From NCBI GenBank assembly GCA_031550125.1, contig JAVBOW010000015.1, positions 7,591-71,590 on the forward strand: a DNA stretch of 64,000 bases. Direction: 5' to 3'. The notes beneath the pieces were generated by a model. The model was not told where the DNA came from. It did no database searches and saw only the letters and a program-made list of their open reading frames with translations. The translations under genes and the position numbers were made by a program. This document shows, piece after piece, positions 1 to 7,961 of the stretch (position 1 is the stretch's first letter; each line of letters begins with the position of its first letter). This DNA is from JAVBOW01 sp031550125. GTDB taxonomy: Bacteria > Bacteroidota > Bacteroidia > Bacteroidales > Rikenellaceae.

Positions 1-1268
1 TCTACGACGACTACAGTAAAGCCCCGCAGAAGATAGGCAACGTCGATTGCCAATTGGGCAATCTGCTCGACCGCAACCGCCTCTTCGCCGAACATTCGGT
101 GCATGTTCTTGAGCATATAAGGGTGGTGTTCTGGCTCTGCTCGGCCACCGGTCGCGCCGATCTCAGGCAGGCGTGCGACAATATCTTTTACAAATATTCG
201 CTCTCGAAATGCCCCACCGGAGCGATCGCGATGGATCATATAGTCCATGAGAGCGTCATGGGCAACTACGGCTCGCCCACGCTTCCTTATGAATATTGCT
301 CCATCACCGAGGGATGCATCAGTTTTTCGGACGCCCTGCGCCGTTTCGGCGGCCGCTCGTCTGGCGATATGGTGGAGAGCCTTATGTTCAACGCCGCCCA
401 GGGCGCGCGTTTGCCCGACGGGAAAGCTATATCGTACTCCACGTTCGATAACCGTTTCGACGCCCTTTTCTCGTCCGGTTTCCGCTCCCAGGTGGCCGCG
501 TGCCACAGCGTAGCCTGCTGCAACCTCAACGCGGGCAAGGTGGCCGCCTACTATGTGGCCAATATGTGGATGAAAGCGCCGGGCGGCATCCTGGCCGCGC
601 TTTACGGCCCGTCGGCGCTGCGGACTGAGATAGCCGGCACGACGGTGGCCGTCGACGAGAAGACGATGTATCCATTCGAGAACAGCGTGGTATTCGAGAT
701 AGCTCCGGAAAAGCCCGTGAAGTTCACCCTCACGCTCCGCGATCCGGAGTGGTCGGCCTCCACCGTCGTGACGGCCCCCGGGGCCGCAGTCGAACGCCGC
801 GGCGACGGTTATATAACCGTCACCAAGGAGTGGAGGAAGGGCGACCGCGTAGAAGTTGTCTTCGGCGACGGAATAGTCCTGCGCCATTTCATCAACAATG
901 AGAATTACGTGCAGAGGGGTGCGTTGATTTACGCCCTGCCGATAGCCGACAAACGCAAAGCCACCAAGACCTTCCCGTACGACGGCCTGGCCAATTTCGA
1001 CATAGAACCCGGCGAAGCGGCCCAGGCCCGCAAGCTTTTCGACGGGCTGGCGACGCCGGCGCATCCTGCGCTCCTGCAGGCCCGCAAGCCCGACTCCTAT
1101 AAATACACTCCCGCGGCCAACCCCAACCGCGACTATCCTTTCGACACCCCCTACGGGACGATCTCCGCTCCGTTCCTGCTGGACGGGCAACCTCGTAACT
1201 TCGATCTGGTTCCAGTAGGTTCGGCCGTACTCAGAAAGGTCACTTTCCCGGAAAGTACGGAGTCTTAG
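1..1268 (+). CDS. GH127-like beta-L-arabinofuranosidase (DUF1680), 3' part
   Basis: The reading frame is open from the window edge (first full codon at 3) to a stop at 1268, giving 421 visible residues; the 5' part lies outside. A TTG at 54 is not a credible start because coding continues upstream. The visible part resembles the end of the (alpha/alpha)6 barrel and the C-terminal beta-sandwich of GH127/DUF1680 enzymes. An EYC motif (visible residues 97-99) followed by a CC pair (172-173) matches the Glu-x-Cys and Cys-Cys zinc site of this family, in which the first Cys of the pair is the nucleophile; Glu83 is a candidate acid/base. Expected role: removal of beta-L-arabinofuranose from glycans in the periplasm. 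The converging sulfatase at 1901-3307 fits a glycan-degradation context. GH146-type or another DUF1680 specificity is equally possible. Confidence 0.75.
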   Translation, partial: YDDYSKAPQKIGNVDCQLGNLLDRNRLFAEHSVHVLEHIRVVFWLCSATGRADLRQACDNIFYKYSLSKCPTGAIAMDHIVHESVMGNYGSPTLPYEYCSITEGCISFSDALRRFGGRSSGDMVESLMFNAAQGARLPDGKAISYSTFDNRFDALFSSGFRSQVAACHSVACCNLNAGKVAAYYVANMWMKAPGGILAALYGPSALRTEIAGTTVAVDEKTMYPFENSVVFEIAPEKPVKFTLTLRDPEWSASTVVTAPGAAVERRGDGYITVTKEWRKGDRVEVVFGDGIVLRHFINNENYVQRGALIYALPIADKRKATKTFPYDGLANFDIEPGEAAQARKLFDGLATPAHPALLQARKPDSYKYTPAANPNRDYPFDTPYGTISAPFLLDGQPRNFDLVPVGSAVLRKVTFPESTES

Positions 1269-1305
1269 GCGTATAGCGATATATATCGCCGAATGAAACG
1301 TATGA

Positions 1306-1410
1306 GTCTGAAAACAGGTTGGCGCTCAGATGCGTGCCGCAGGGAAGCGCTGAGCCTTACGTTAACGACGCCGTGCATAGCGCGCGTCCACACATAATTG
1401 AGACTGATCC
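1306..1410 (-). repeat. dispersed intergenic repeat, internally deleted copy
   Basis: Read on the minus strand it starts with GGATCAGTCTCAATTATGTG, the left end shared with copies at 16408, 49051 and 51309. It then jumps to the right half (GACG..GCTATGCAC.GCGTCGTT) and ends with CCTGTTTTCAG, the right end seen near 16580. The central hairpin of full copies is missing. It lies between the GH127 stop and the terminator at 1415-1455. Confidence 0.75.
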
Positions 1411-1414
1411 AATT

Positions 1415-1455
1415 AAACGCATGGACCCGGCCAATATGGCCGGGTCCATGCGTTT
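1415..1455. terminator. bidirectional terminator-like hairpin
   Basis: Perfect 19-bp inverted repeat (1415-1433 with 1437-1455) around a 3-nt loop. It ends in AAA/TTT on both sides and sits between two converging genes, so it can serve both. Confidence 0.85.
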
Positions 1456-1470
1456 ATAAAAATGTCTCTG

Positions 1471-1854
1471 CTATTTTTTGCCTTTCTTTGGCGCTTCTGC
1501 GGGCTTTTTATCGCCTCCGGGCTGTTTCGCCTTCACTGCATCCGTATAGGCCTGGAATTGCTCGGTGGTGAGTATCTCCTTGAGTGATTTGTTGAATTTC
1601 CCCACTGCCGCACCCCTTTGTTTGGTCGCTTCCTCTTTGCTCAGATCGGCGTTTTCGGATATCTCGGCTATTTTGTTGTAGCGGGTCAGATAGGCGGTCT
1701 CTACCTGTTTGGCCTGATCGTCGGTCAGGCTGTATTCTGTTTGGAGTTTTTTTGTGTCGGCGGCCGCCCTCTCTGCGGGAGTTTTCTCCTGTTTCTGAGC
1801 CGAAACGGCTGCGCATACGGCCAGGGCTGCGATAATTGCAATGATCTTTTTCAT
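1471..1854 (-). CDS. small periplasmic helical protein (Spy/CpxP-like fold suspected)
   Basis: 127 aa. Residues 1-19 form a signal peptide ending in AVSAQ. The rest is charged and predicted helical, with SLTDDQAKQVE near residue 41 and a second helix ending LTTEQFQAYTDA, reminiscent of LTxxQ-type periplasmic proteins. The C-terminal 20 residues are Lys/Pro/Ala-rich. It starts 46 bp after the sulfatase stop on the same strand with no promoter box seen between, so it may be co-transcribed. The function is not known; the fold assignment is a guess from the pattern. Confidence 0.7.
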   Translation of the reverse strand: MKKIIAIIAALAVCAAVSAQKQEKTPAERAAADTKKLQTEYSLTDDQAKQVETAYLTRYNKIAEISENADLSKEEATKQRGAAVGKFNKSLKEILTTEQFQAYTDAVKAKQPGGDKKPAEAPKKGKK

Positions 1855-1900
1855 GGTCAGGTGGTTTTAAAGGTTATTGAAATGGGTTTTAATGGGAATT

Positions 1901-3307
1901 CTAATCTTCGTCCATGTTTTTTGCCAGGTGCTTCAGTGCGTCCATCTCTGTGGCCTGCCCTTTGTCGCCCTGTTGCTCCATCCATTTTTTCAGCAGGGCG
2001 GCCAGACGTTTCTTTTCTGCAGCGTAAGCCGGATCGGCCGCTATGTTATGCATCTGGTATGGATCTTTCTCCATATCGTACAGCTCCTCGCCCGGGCGGC
2101 GGCTGAAGGCCTCCACGCGGCTGGCGGCGAAACTGTCACTCTTGGCTTTTTCAACCCACGACGCCCACATCTGGTTTTTCGGGGTGTTGGCGGCGCATTG
2201 GAATTTGGCTTCCGGCGTCAGGTTGAGGATGTAGCAGAAACGCGCGTCGCGCACCATGCGCACCCCGAAGTAGGGCGCTCCTCCGTGTATGCCGCGGGTG
2301 GTGTGGATGGCGTAAACTTCCGATTTATGCTCTTTGGCCTTTCCCTGCAGCACTGGCAGGAAACTGCGCCCGTCCAGATCGTCGGTTTTGGCTCCGGCTA
2401 TATCGGACAGGGTGGGCGTCACGTCCACGTACTCGCAGTATGCGTCGCTGACGGAACCGGGCATGGTCACCCCCGGCCAGCGGACTATGAAGGCAGTGCG
2501 TACTCCCGCGTCGTAGCACGTCCACTTGGCGAAGGGGAAGGAGTGGCCCTGCTCGCTGGTGAAGATGAATATGGTGTTACTGTCGAGCTTGTATTTTTTT
2601 ATCAGGGCGTCCACGCGGCCTACGTCGGAATCCAGCAGGTTTATCTCGGCCAGGTAGTTGCGGTAGTTGTTGCGCGTCAGTTCGTTGTCTACCAGCGTAG
2701 GCGGCAGGGTCAGTTTTTTGGCGTCGAACAGCGATCGGTCGCCGCGCGTCCAGGGCGAGTGGGCGTCGTGCGAGCCTATATACAGGAAGAACGGCTCGCC
2801 CGATTTAGCCATTTTCGACACGAAGGGTTCTATGAGCGATATGTCTACGTTGTCGCCGGTCTTGCCGAGATATTCGAACGGGAAGGCCGACTCGGGCGAT
2901 ATGTGCCTTTTGCCTTGCAGGGCCACGCGGTAGCCTGCTTTTTTCAGATATTGGGGCAGGGTACTCACTCTGTCTTTGATGAACGTGTGGTTGGGGTAGG
3001 CTCCGGAGCGAACCGGGTAGAGTCCCGTGAGCAGGCAGTGGCGCGTTGGCGAGGACATGGCCGTGGCCTGGAAGAAATTGTTGAATTTCATCCCTTCTGC
3101 CGCCAGCCGGTCTATGTTTGGCGTTTTCGAATCGGGGCTTCCGTAACATGCGAGATCCAGACGTCTCACGTCGTCCGAGATAATCAGCACAATATTGGGA
3201 CGCTGGTCTTTGCGCGGGGCTTTGTCTGCCGCCTGCGCTTCCGTGGCCATGCCGGAGGCGGCTGCCGCAAGGGTGGAAAAAAGAAGAGTTTGGGTTGTCC
3301 GTTCCAT
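1901..3307 (-). CDS. S1-family sulfatase, serine type
   Basis: 468 aa from the ATG at 3307; the frame extends to 3358 but the ATG at 3307 begins directly with a signal-peptide-like segment (residues 1-27). DD at 45-46 is the metal-binding pair of S1 sulfatases. SSPTR (85-89) followed by LLTG is the active-site consensus with Ser85 at the position oxidised to formylglycine, so maturation would need an anaerobic sulfatase-maturing enzyme, not seen in this window. Gly-Lys-Arg-His near residue 150 fits the conserved GKRH-type stretch. It is predicted to cleave sulfate esters from carbohydrates in the periplasm. Thr at the fourth position of the signature is less common than Ser, Ala or Cys. The substrate cannot be told from sequence alone. 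Confidence 0.88.
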   Translation of the reverse strand: MERTTQTLLFSTLAAAASGMATEAQAADKAPRKDQRPNIVLIISDDVRRLDLACYGSPDSKTPNIDRLAAEGMKFNNFFQATAMSSPTRHCLLTGLYPVRSGAYPNHTFIKDRVSTLPQYLKKAGYRVALQGKRHISPESAFPFEYLGKTGDNVDISLIEPFVSKMAKSGEPFFLYIGSHDAHSPWTRGDRSLFDAKKLTLPPTLVDNELTRNNYRNYLAEINLLDSDVGRVDALIKKYKLDSNTIFIFTSEQGHSFPFAKWTCYDAGVRTAFIVRWPGVTMPGSVSDAYCEYVDVTPTLSDIAGAKTDDLDGRSFLPVLQGKAKEHKSEVYAIHTTRGIHGGAPYFGVRMVRDARFCYILNLTPEAKFQCAANTPKNQMWASWVEKAKSDSFAASRVEAFSRRPGEELYDMEKDPYQMHNIAADPAYAAEKKRLAALLKKWMEQQGDKGQATEMDALKHLAKNMDED

Positions 3308-3425
3308 TTTATTATAATAAAAATCATGTGAAAGTAAATATTGCTGCGGGAAAAACAAAATTCCAGGGCATTTTTATTTTGCCCCTATTTTACTTGTGTC
3401 CCTGCCGTAAATCCGCAAAAGTTTG

Positions 3426-3433
3426 TAAATTTG
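3426..3433 (+). promoter_or_regulatory. -7 box for metX-like gene
   Basis: TAAATTTG matches the Bacteroidota -7 consensus TAnnTTTG, 32 nt before the chosen ATG at 3466. It also argues against the longer upstream reading frame being translated. Confidence 0.6.
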
Positions 3434-3465
3434 CCAAATTATCGGAATTTCCACTATCCCGGCCC

Positions 3466-4479
3466 ATGCCCGTACGCTACTTTAAATACGACCGTCCCTT
3501 CAGGCTCGAGAGCGGCGAGGAACTTCCCTCGCTCACGATAGCCTATCACACTTTCGGACACCTGCGCGGCGATAACGTCGTGTGGGTGTGCCACGCCCTT
3601 ACGGCCAACTCCGATGTGGCCGACTGGTGGCCCCATACCGTCGAGGAGGGGCGTTTCCTCGATCCGGCCCGCTATTTTACCGTGTGCGCCAATATCATCG
3701 GATCGCACTATGGCTCCACAGGGCCTTTGTCCGATAATCCGGCCACTGGCAGGCCCTATTTCTCGTCGTTCCCTTTCGTTAGCGTAAGGGATATGGCCAA
3801 CGCCCATTTCCTGCTGGCCGAGCATTTGGGCATAACACATTGCCGCGCCGTGGTAGGCTCGTCTATAGGCGGTTTTCAGGCCATGGAGATGGCTATTATC
3901 AAACCGGATTTCGCCGACAGGCTTATCCTTATAGCCACCGCCGCTCGCAGCCAGCCGTGGGCCATAGCCTTCAACGAGTCGCAGCGCATGGCCATAGAGA
4001 CGGACGCCACCTACGGCGACGACCATGAGGAGGCGGGCAGGAAAGGCATGCGCGTATCGCGCTCGATAGGTTTGCTGAGCTATCGCGGCGCTCCGGCCTA
4101 CAACGCCACCCAGCAGGAGACCGACACGATGTACAAACTTATGGGTTTCAGGGCCACCACCTACCAGCAATACCAGGGCGAGAAACTGGCGCGGCGCTTC
4201 AACGCCTACTCCTATTACCGCCTCACCCAGGCTTTCGACTCGCACAACGTGGGGCGTTACCGCGGCGGGGTGGAGAGCGCGCTGGGGCTGATAACCTGCC
4301 GGACGGTGGTCGTGGGCATATCTTCGGACATTATCTTTCCTGTGGCCGAGCAGATTTTCCTCTACCGCCATATTTCCGACAGTACGCTCCACCTGCTCAG
4401 CTCGGAATTCGGACACGACGGTTTTTTGGTGGAATACGAGAAACTTAATTCGATACTGATCCCTTTTTTAAACGACTGA
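3466..4479 (+). CDS. metX: homoserine O-acetyltransferase-like alpha/beta hydrolase
   Basis: 337 aa from ATG 3466, placed after the -7 box; the open frame continues to 3295 but that part is AT-rich and unlike the family. Family traits: N-terminal LESGEELPSLTIAYHTFG, HALT motif (43-46), nucleophile elbow GSSIG with Ser133, the acid in VGISSDIIFP, and the catalytic His in GHDGF near the C-terminus. This is the MetX/Cys2-type acyltransferase fold: acetyl (or succinyl) transfer from CoA to homoserine, the first committed step of methionine synthesis. Acyl and acceptor specificity (homoserine or serine) cannot be fixed here. purD follows 5 bp downstream, probably co-transcribed. Confidence 0.82.
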   Translation: MPVRYFKYDRPFRLESGEELPSLTIAYHTFGHLRGDNVVWVCHALTANSDVADWWPHTVEEGRFLDPARYFTVCANIIGSHYGSTGPLSDNPATGRPYFSSFPFVSVRDMANAHFLLAEHLGITHCRAVVGSSIGGFQAMEMAIIKPDFADRLILIATAARSQPWAIAFNESQRMAIETDATYGDDHEEAGRKGMRVSRSIGLLSYRGAPAYNATQQETDTMYKLMGFRATTYQQYQGEKLARRFNAYSYYRLTQAFDSHNVGRYRGGVESALGLITCRTVVVGISSDIIFPVAEQIFLYRHISDSTLHLLSSEFGHDGFLVEYEKLNSILIPFLND

Positions 4480-4484
4480 TATAG

Positions 4485-5774
4485 ATGAGATTACCCGAAC
4501 AGGTAAACGTGTTGCTCCTGGGGTCCGGCGGCCGCGAGCATGCTTTCGCAGCAGCCATAGCCCGGAGTCCCAAACTTGCCCGTCTCTTCATCGCTCCCGG
4601 TAACGCCGGGACGGCGTCGCTCGGCACCAACGTCGATCTCAGCCCGACCAATTTCGGCGCGGTGAAACAATTCGTAACCAACAACAACATCAATATGGTT
4701 GTCGTGGGGCCGGAGGAACCTCTGGTCCGCGGCATCTACGACTTCTTCGAGGATGACAGCGATATCCGCCACGTGCCTGTCGTGGGTCCGTCGATGGCGG
4801 GCGCGCGCCTGGAGGGGAGCAAGGATTTCGCCAAGTCTTTCATGATGCGCCACGGCATTCCCACGGCGGCCTACCGCAGCTTTTCGTCCGCTACGATAAA
4901 CGAGGCGGACGCGTTCCTTGAATCTTTGCCTGGGCCTTATGTCCTTAAAGCCGATGGTCTTGCCGCCGGTAAAGGAGTGGTGATCCCCGATGCGCTGGAG
5001 GAGGCGAAGGAAGAACTGCGCTCGATGCTGGCCGGAAAATTCGGCGCGGCGGGCGATACGGTGGTCATCGAAGAGCATCTGAAAGGCATAGAATGCTCTG
5101 TTTTCGTGGCCACCGACGGCGAGCATTACTGTATACTGCCGGTAGCCAAGGACTACAAGCGGGTGGGCGAGGGCGACACCGGTCCCAACACGGGCGGCAT
5201 GGGCGCGGTTTCGCCGCCGCCTTTCGCCGATGCGGAGTTCATGCGCAAGGTTGCCGAACGTATCGTGGAACCTACGGTACGCGGCCTGAAGGAGGAAAAG
5301 ATACCGTATAAAGGTTTTATATTCATAGGGTTGATGAGCGACGGCGGCGAGCCGAAGGTTATCGAGTACAACGTCCGCATGGGCGACCCCGAGACTGAGG
5401 TCGTGTTCCCGCGCATAGAGTCGGACGTGATAGACCTTTTCGCCATGATCTCCTACGGGACGCTCGACAAATACACCCTTGCCGTGTCGCCGCTGGCGGC
5501 GGCCACCGTGGTGGCAACCTCGGCAGGTTATCCGGGCGATTACCCCAAAGGATTGGAAATAACCGGCCTGGATGCGCCGGCGGAAAGCGTGGTGTTTCAT
5601 GCCGGCACCTCGGCCAAAGAGGGCAGGACGTTTACCGCAGGCGGACGCGTGCTGGCCGTAACCTCCATGGGAGCCACCCTGGAGGAGGCTTTGGATAAAA
5701 GTTACAGGACCCTCGGCGGCATACGCTTCGATGGCGCCTATTACCGCAAGGATATAGGCAGAGACCTGCAATAG
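4485..5774 (+). CDS. purD: phosphoribosylamine-glycine ligase
   Basis: 429 aa, the usual PurD length. It begins with VLLLGSGGREHAFA, the N-domain signature, followed by IAPGNAGT and VVVGPEEPLV. The ATP-grasp domain includes VLKADGLAAGKGVV (about residues 150-163), TGGMGAVSP, and YNVRMGDPETEVV, all hallmark segments. It catalyses ATP-dependent joining of glycine and 5-phosphoribosylamine to GAR in purine synthesis (cytoplasm). The start ATG is 5 bp after the metX-like stop, and a membrane-protein gene follows after 30 bp. Confidence 0.96.
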   Translation: MRLPEQVNVLLLGSGGREHAFAAAIARSPKLARLFIAPGNAGTASLGTNVDLSPTNFGAVKQFVTNNNINMVVVGPEEPLVRGIYDFFEDDSDIRHVPVVGPSMAGARLEGSKDFAKSFMMRHGIPTAAYRSFSSATINEADAFLESLPGPYVLKADGLAAGKGVVIPDALEEAKEELRSMLAGKFGAAGDTVVIEEHLKGIECSVFVATDGEHYCILPVAKDYKRVGEGDTGPNTGGMGAVSPPPFADAEFMRKVAERIVEPTVRGLKEEKIPYKGFIFIGLMSDGGEPKVIEYNVRMGDPETEVVFPRIESDVIDLFAMISYGTLDKYTLAVSPLAAATVVATSAGYPGDYPKGLEITGLDAPAESVVFHAGTSAKEGRTFTAGGRVLAVTSMGATLEEALDKSYRTLGGIRFDGAYYRKDIGRDLQ

Positions 5775-5804
5775 CGGCCCGGTCCGCAAAACACGCCCGG
5801 TAAG

Positions 5805-6791
5805 GTGAAACCCGACATAACAAGGCAATCGCTCGCCTCGACGCTCATCCTGTTCGGCCTGTTGCTCGGACTGTTCTGGTGTCGCGCCGTGTCCGCTCCC
5901 TTCCCTGCCGAAACGCCTCAGGGAATGCAGCCGCTGCTGGGTGGGACGGTAAACGGATGGCTCGGCGCTGTGCCTTGGATGCGCCCTGCGCTCTACCTGT
6001 CGCTGGTTTTTATATGCGCCATGCGCGTCATGCGCATCGTCTCGGGGAATATGCTCCTGGTGACCAGGACTTTTCTTCCGGCAATATTTTTCCTGCTCAT
6101 AGGCATGGGTTTCTACGTAACCCCGTCCGACGTCAGGGGCGTGATGTGCGCATGGCTTTTTATCGAGGGTTCGCATTTCACGATAAGCGGTTTCAGGCGC
6201 GCGTGGTCTTTCGACGCGCTTTTCAGGGGAGGTATGCTTTTCGGGTTCATGCCTCTGGTGCTGCCCGATTCCGCGGCGATGTGGCTGTGCCTTCCCGTGG
6301 GGTTGCGCCTTTTCAGGCGAAGCGGCGGCGAGGCGGTTACGGCGGTGGCGGGGCTGCTGCTGCCGTTGGCTTCATGGTCGTATGCGGAATGGATGACCGG
6401 CGGCGAATTCACCCGCGCGGCAATGGAGATATGGCGAGCGCTGGTTGCGCAAGGTCCCCTGGCCTTTGCCGGGACGGATGTCTTTCGGATCGCGGCCGCC
6501 GGCTTGACGGTTATATTGTTGTTGCTGTCTGTCTTTTCGTTTGCGGCCATGGCGCGATCCATGCGTACCCGCCCTGCGCGTATAGTGGGCTATTTCATCT
6601 TTTCGACCGTCGTCGCCGGGGCCATGCTCGCGCTGCCCTGCCGCAGCGCCCTGCCTTTCCCCCTTATTGCCGCCGGAGGGGCCGTGGTTGCGCCGGTGTT
6701 CTTCGTAAGGCGTACGGGCGCCGCGCCGGCCGCATTCTATTGGCTTATCGTGGTTGCGTTGGCGGCGGCCAACGTCATTCCGATGATATAG
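5805..6791 (+). CDS. polytopic membrane protein, DUF6427-like
   Basis: 328 aa with a GTG start at 5805. Hydrophobic segments recur through the whole length (about 8-10 membrane spans), separated by short Arg-rich loops such as RLFRRSGGE and RSMRTRPAR. Placement between purD and tgt and the overall pattern fit the Bacteroidota-specific DUF6427 group, but I see no catalytic motif. The function is unknown. GTG is chosen because no ATG lies in the first 30 codons that would keep the first membrane span. Confidence 0.65.
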   Translation: MKPDITRQSLASTLILFGLLLGLFWCRAVSAPFPAETPQGMQPLLGGTVNGWLGAVPWMRPALYLSLVFICAMRVMRIVSGNMLLVTRTFLPAIFFLLIGMGFYVTPSDVRGVMCAWLFIEGSHFTISGFRRAWSFDALFRGGMLFGFMPLVLPDSAAMWLCLPVGLRLFRRSGGEAVTAVAGLLLPLASWSYAEWMTGGEFTRAAMEIWRALVAQGPLAFAGTDVFRIAAAGLTVILLLLSVFSFAAMARSMRTRPARIVGYFIFSTVVAGAMLALPCRSALPFPLIAAGGAVVAPVFFVRRTGAAPAAFYWLIVVALAAANVIPMI

Positions 6792-6811
6792 CGGCCATGA
6801 AATAATTTCTG

Positions 6812-6819
6812 TATCTTTG
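6812..6819 (+). promoter_or_regulatory. -7 box for tgt, almost on the start codon
   Basis: TATCTTTG, exact TAnnTTTG consensus. The box ends only 5 nt before the GTG at 6825, so initiation would fall at or next to the start codon. Confidence 0.6.
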
Positions 6820-6824
6820 CCTCC

Positions 6825-7955
6825 GTGGAATTTGAATTACAACATAAGGCTCCGGGCAGCGCCGCCAGGGCGGGAAGGATAACCACCGGCCACGGTAGTT
6901 TCGAAACCCCCGTCTTCATGCCCGTGGGTACGGGCGCTACCGTCAAGGGCGTCTTCCATCGCGACGTACGCGACGAGGCCCGTGCGAGCATAATCCTGGC
7001 CAACACATATCACCTCTACATGCGTCCGGGGATGGAGGTGATGGAAAAGGCCGGCGGGGTACACCGTTTCAGCTCGTGGGAGGGTCCCATGCTTACGGAC
7101 AGCGGCGGCTTCCAGGTCTTTTCGCTCGCGGGAGTGCGCAAACTCTCGGAGGAGGGGTGCCGCTTCGCCTCGCACATAGACGGATCCAAACACCTCTTCA
7201 CCCCGGAGAACGTGATAGACACCCAGCGAACCATAGGGGCCGATATCATGATGGCCTTCGACGAATGTCCCCCCGGCGACGCTCCGAGGGAGTACGCCGC
7301 CCGCTCGCTTGCGCTGACGCACCGCTGGCTGGAGCGCTGTTTCGACCGTTACGCCTCCACCTCGCCGCGCTGGGGACACTCTCAGACGCTCTTTCCCATA
7401 GTCCAGGGTTGCGCCTATGCCGACCTGAGGGAGCAATCAGCCCGTTTCGTGCAGCGATTCGACGCCGACGGCTATGCCATAGGCGGCCTGGCCGTGGGCG
7501 AACCCGCGCCTGTCATGTACGAGATGATAGAGGTGGTTAACGCCGTCCTGCCGCAGGACAGGCCCCGTTACCTTATGGGCGTCGGCACGCCGGTGAACAT
7601 ACTGGAGGCCATAGACCGCGGCGTGGATATGTTCGACTGCGTGATGCCCACGCGCAACGGCCGCAACGGCATGCTTTTCACCTCCGAGGGGGTGATAAAC
7701 ATACGCAACGAAAAGTGGAGGGACGATTTCTCGCCGATAGATCCCGACGGGACTGCCTTCGTAGACCACGCCTACACCAAAGCCTACCTGCGCCACCTGG
7801 CCGTGTCGGGCGAGATGATGGCCGCCCAGATAGCCAGCCTGCACAACATAGCTTTCTACATGAAGCTGGTCCGGCAGGCGCGCGAGCATATCGTGGCGGG
7901 CGATTTCGCCGCGTGGAAGGCCGAGGCGGCAGCCAAACTCATACGACGACTGTAA
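6825..7955 (+). CDS. tgt: tRNA-guanine transglycosylase without canonical zinc cysteines
   Basis: 376 aa, GTG start. Swaps the wobble guanine of GUN tRNAs for preQ1 in queuosine synthesis. Motifs: DSGGFQVFS (nucleotide binding and general base region, about residues 91-99), GGLAVGEP (about 223-230), and the catalytic Asp in DMFDCVMPTRNGRNG. The zinc site is odd: at the spacing of Cys-x-Cys-x-x-Cys..His, residues Gly309, Ala311 and Asp314 replace the cysteines, while His340 of the HN motif remains. The rest of the C-terminal segment (KAYLRHL, HNIAFY) is normal, so this is not a frameshift. lptF/G starts 7 bp downstream. queE for the precursor is at 55113. Confidence 0.93.
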   Translation: MEFELQHKAPGSAARAGRITTGHGSFETPVFMPVGTGATVKGVFHRDVRDEARASIILANTYHLYMRPGMEVMEKAGGVHRFSSWEGPMLTDSGGFQVFSLAGVRKLSEEGCRFASHIDGSKHLFTPENVIDTQRTIGADIMMAFDECPPGDAPREYAARSLALTHRWLERCFDRYASTSPRWGHSQTLFPIVQGCAYADLREQSARFVQRFDADGYAIGGLAVGEPAPVMYEMIEVVNAVLPQDRPRYLMGVGTPVNILEAIDRGVDMFDCVMPTRNGRNGMLFTSEGVINIRNEKWRDDFSPIDPDGTAFVDHAYTKAYLRHLAVSGEMMAAQIASLHNIAFYMKLVRQAREHIVAGDFAAWKAEAAAKLIRRL

Positions 7956-7961
7956 AGGAAT

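Noticed and set aside
1276..1289. 14-bp palindrome GCGATATATATCGC after the first gene
   Set aside because: Short, AT-rich centre, single copy seen; too weak to report as a site.
1877..3331. 484-residue open frame antisense to the sulfatase
   Set aside because: The sulfatase strand carries clear active-site motifs and a signal peptide; the antisense frame has neither.
3295..3465. N-terminal extension of the metX-like gene
   Set aside because: AT-rich, crosses the -7 box, and is unlike the family N-terminus; ATG 3466 fits better.
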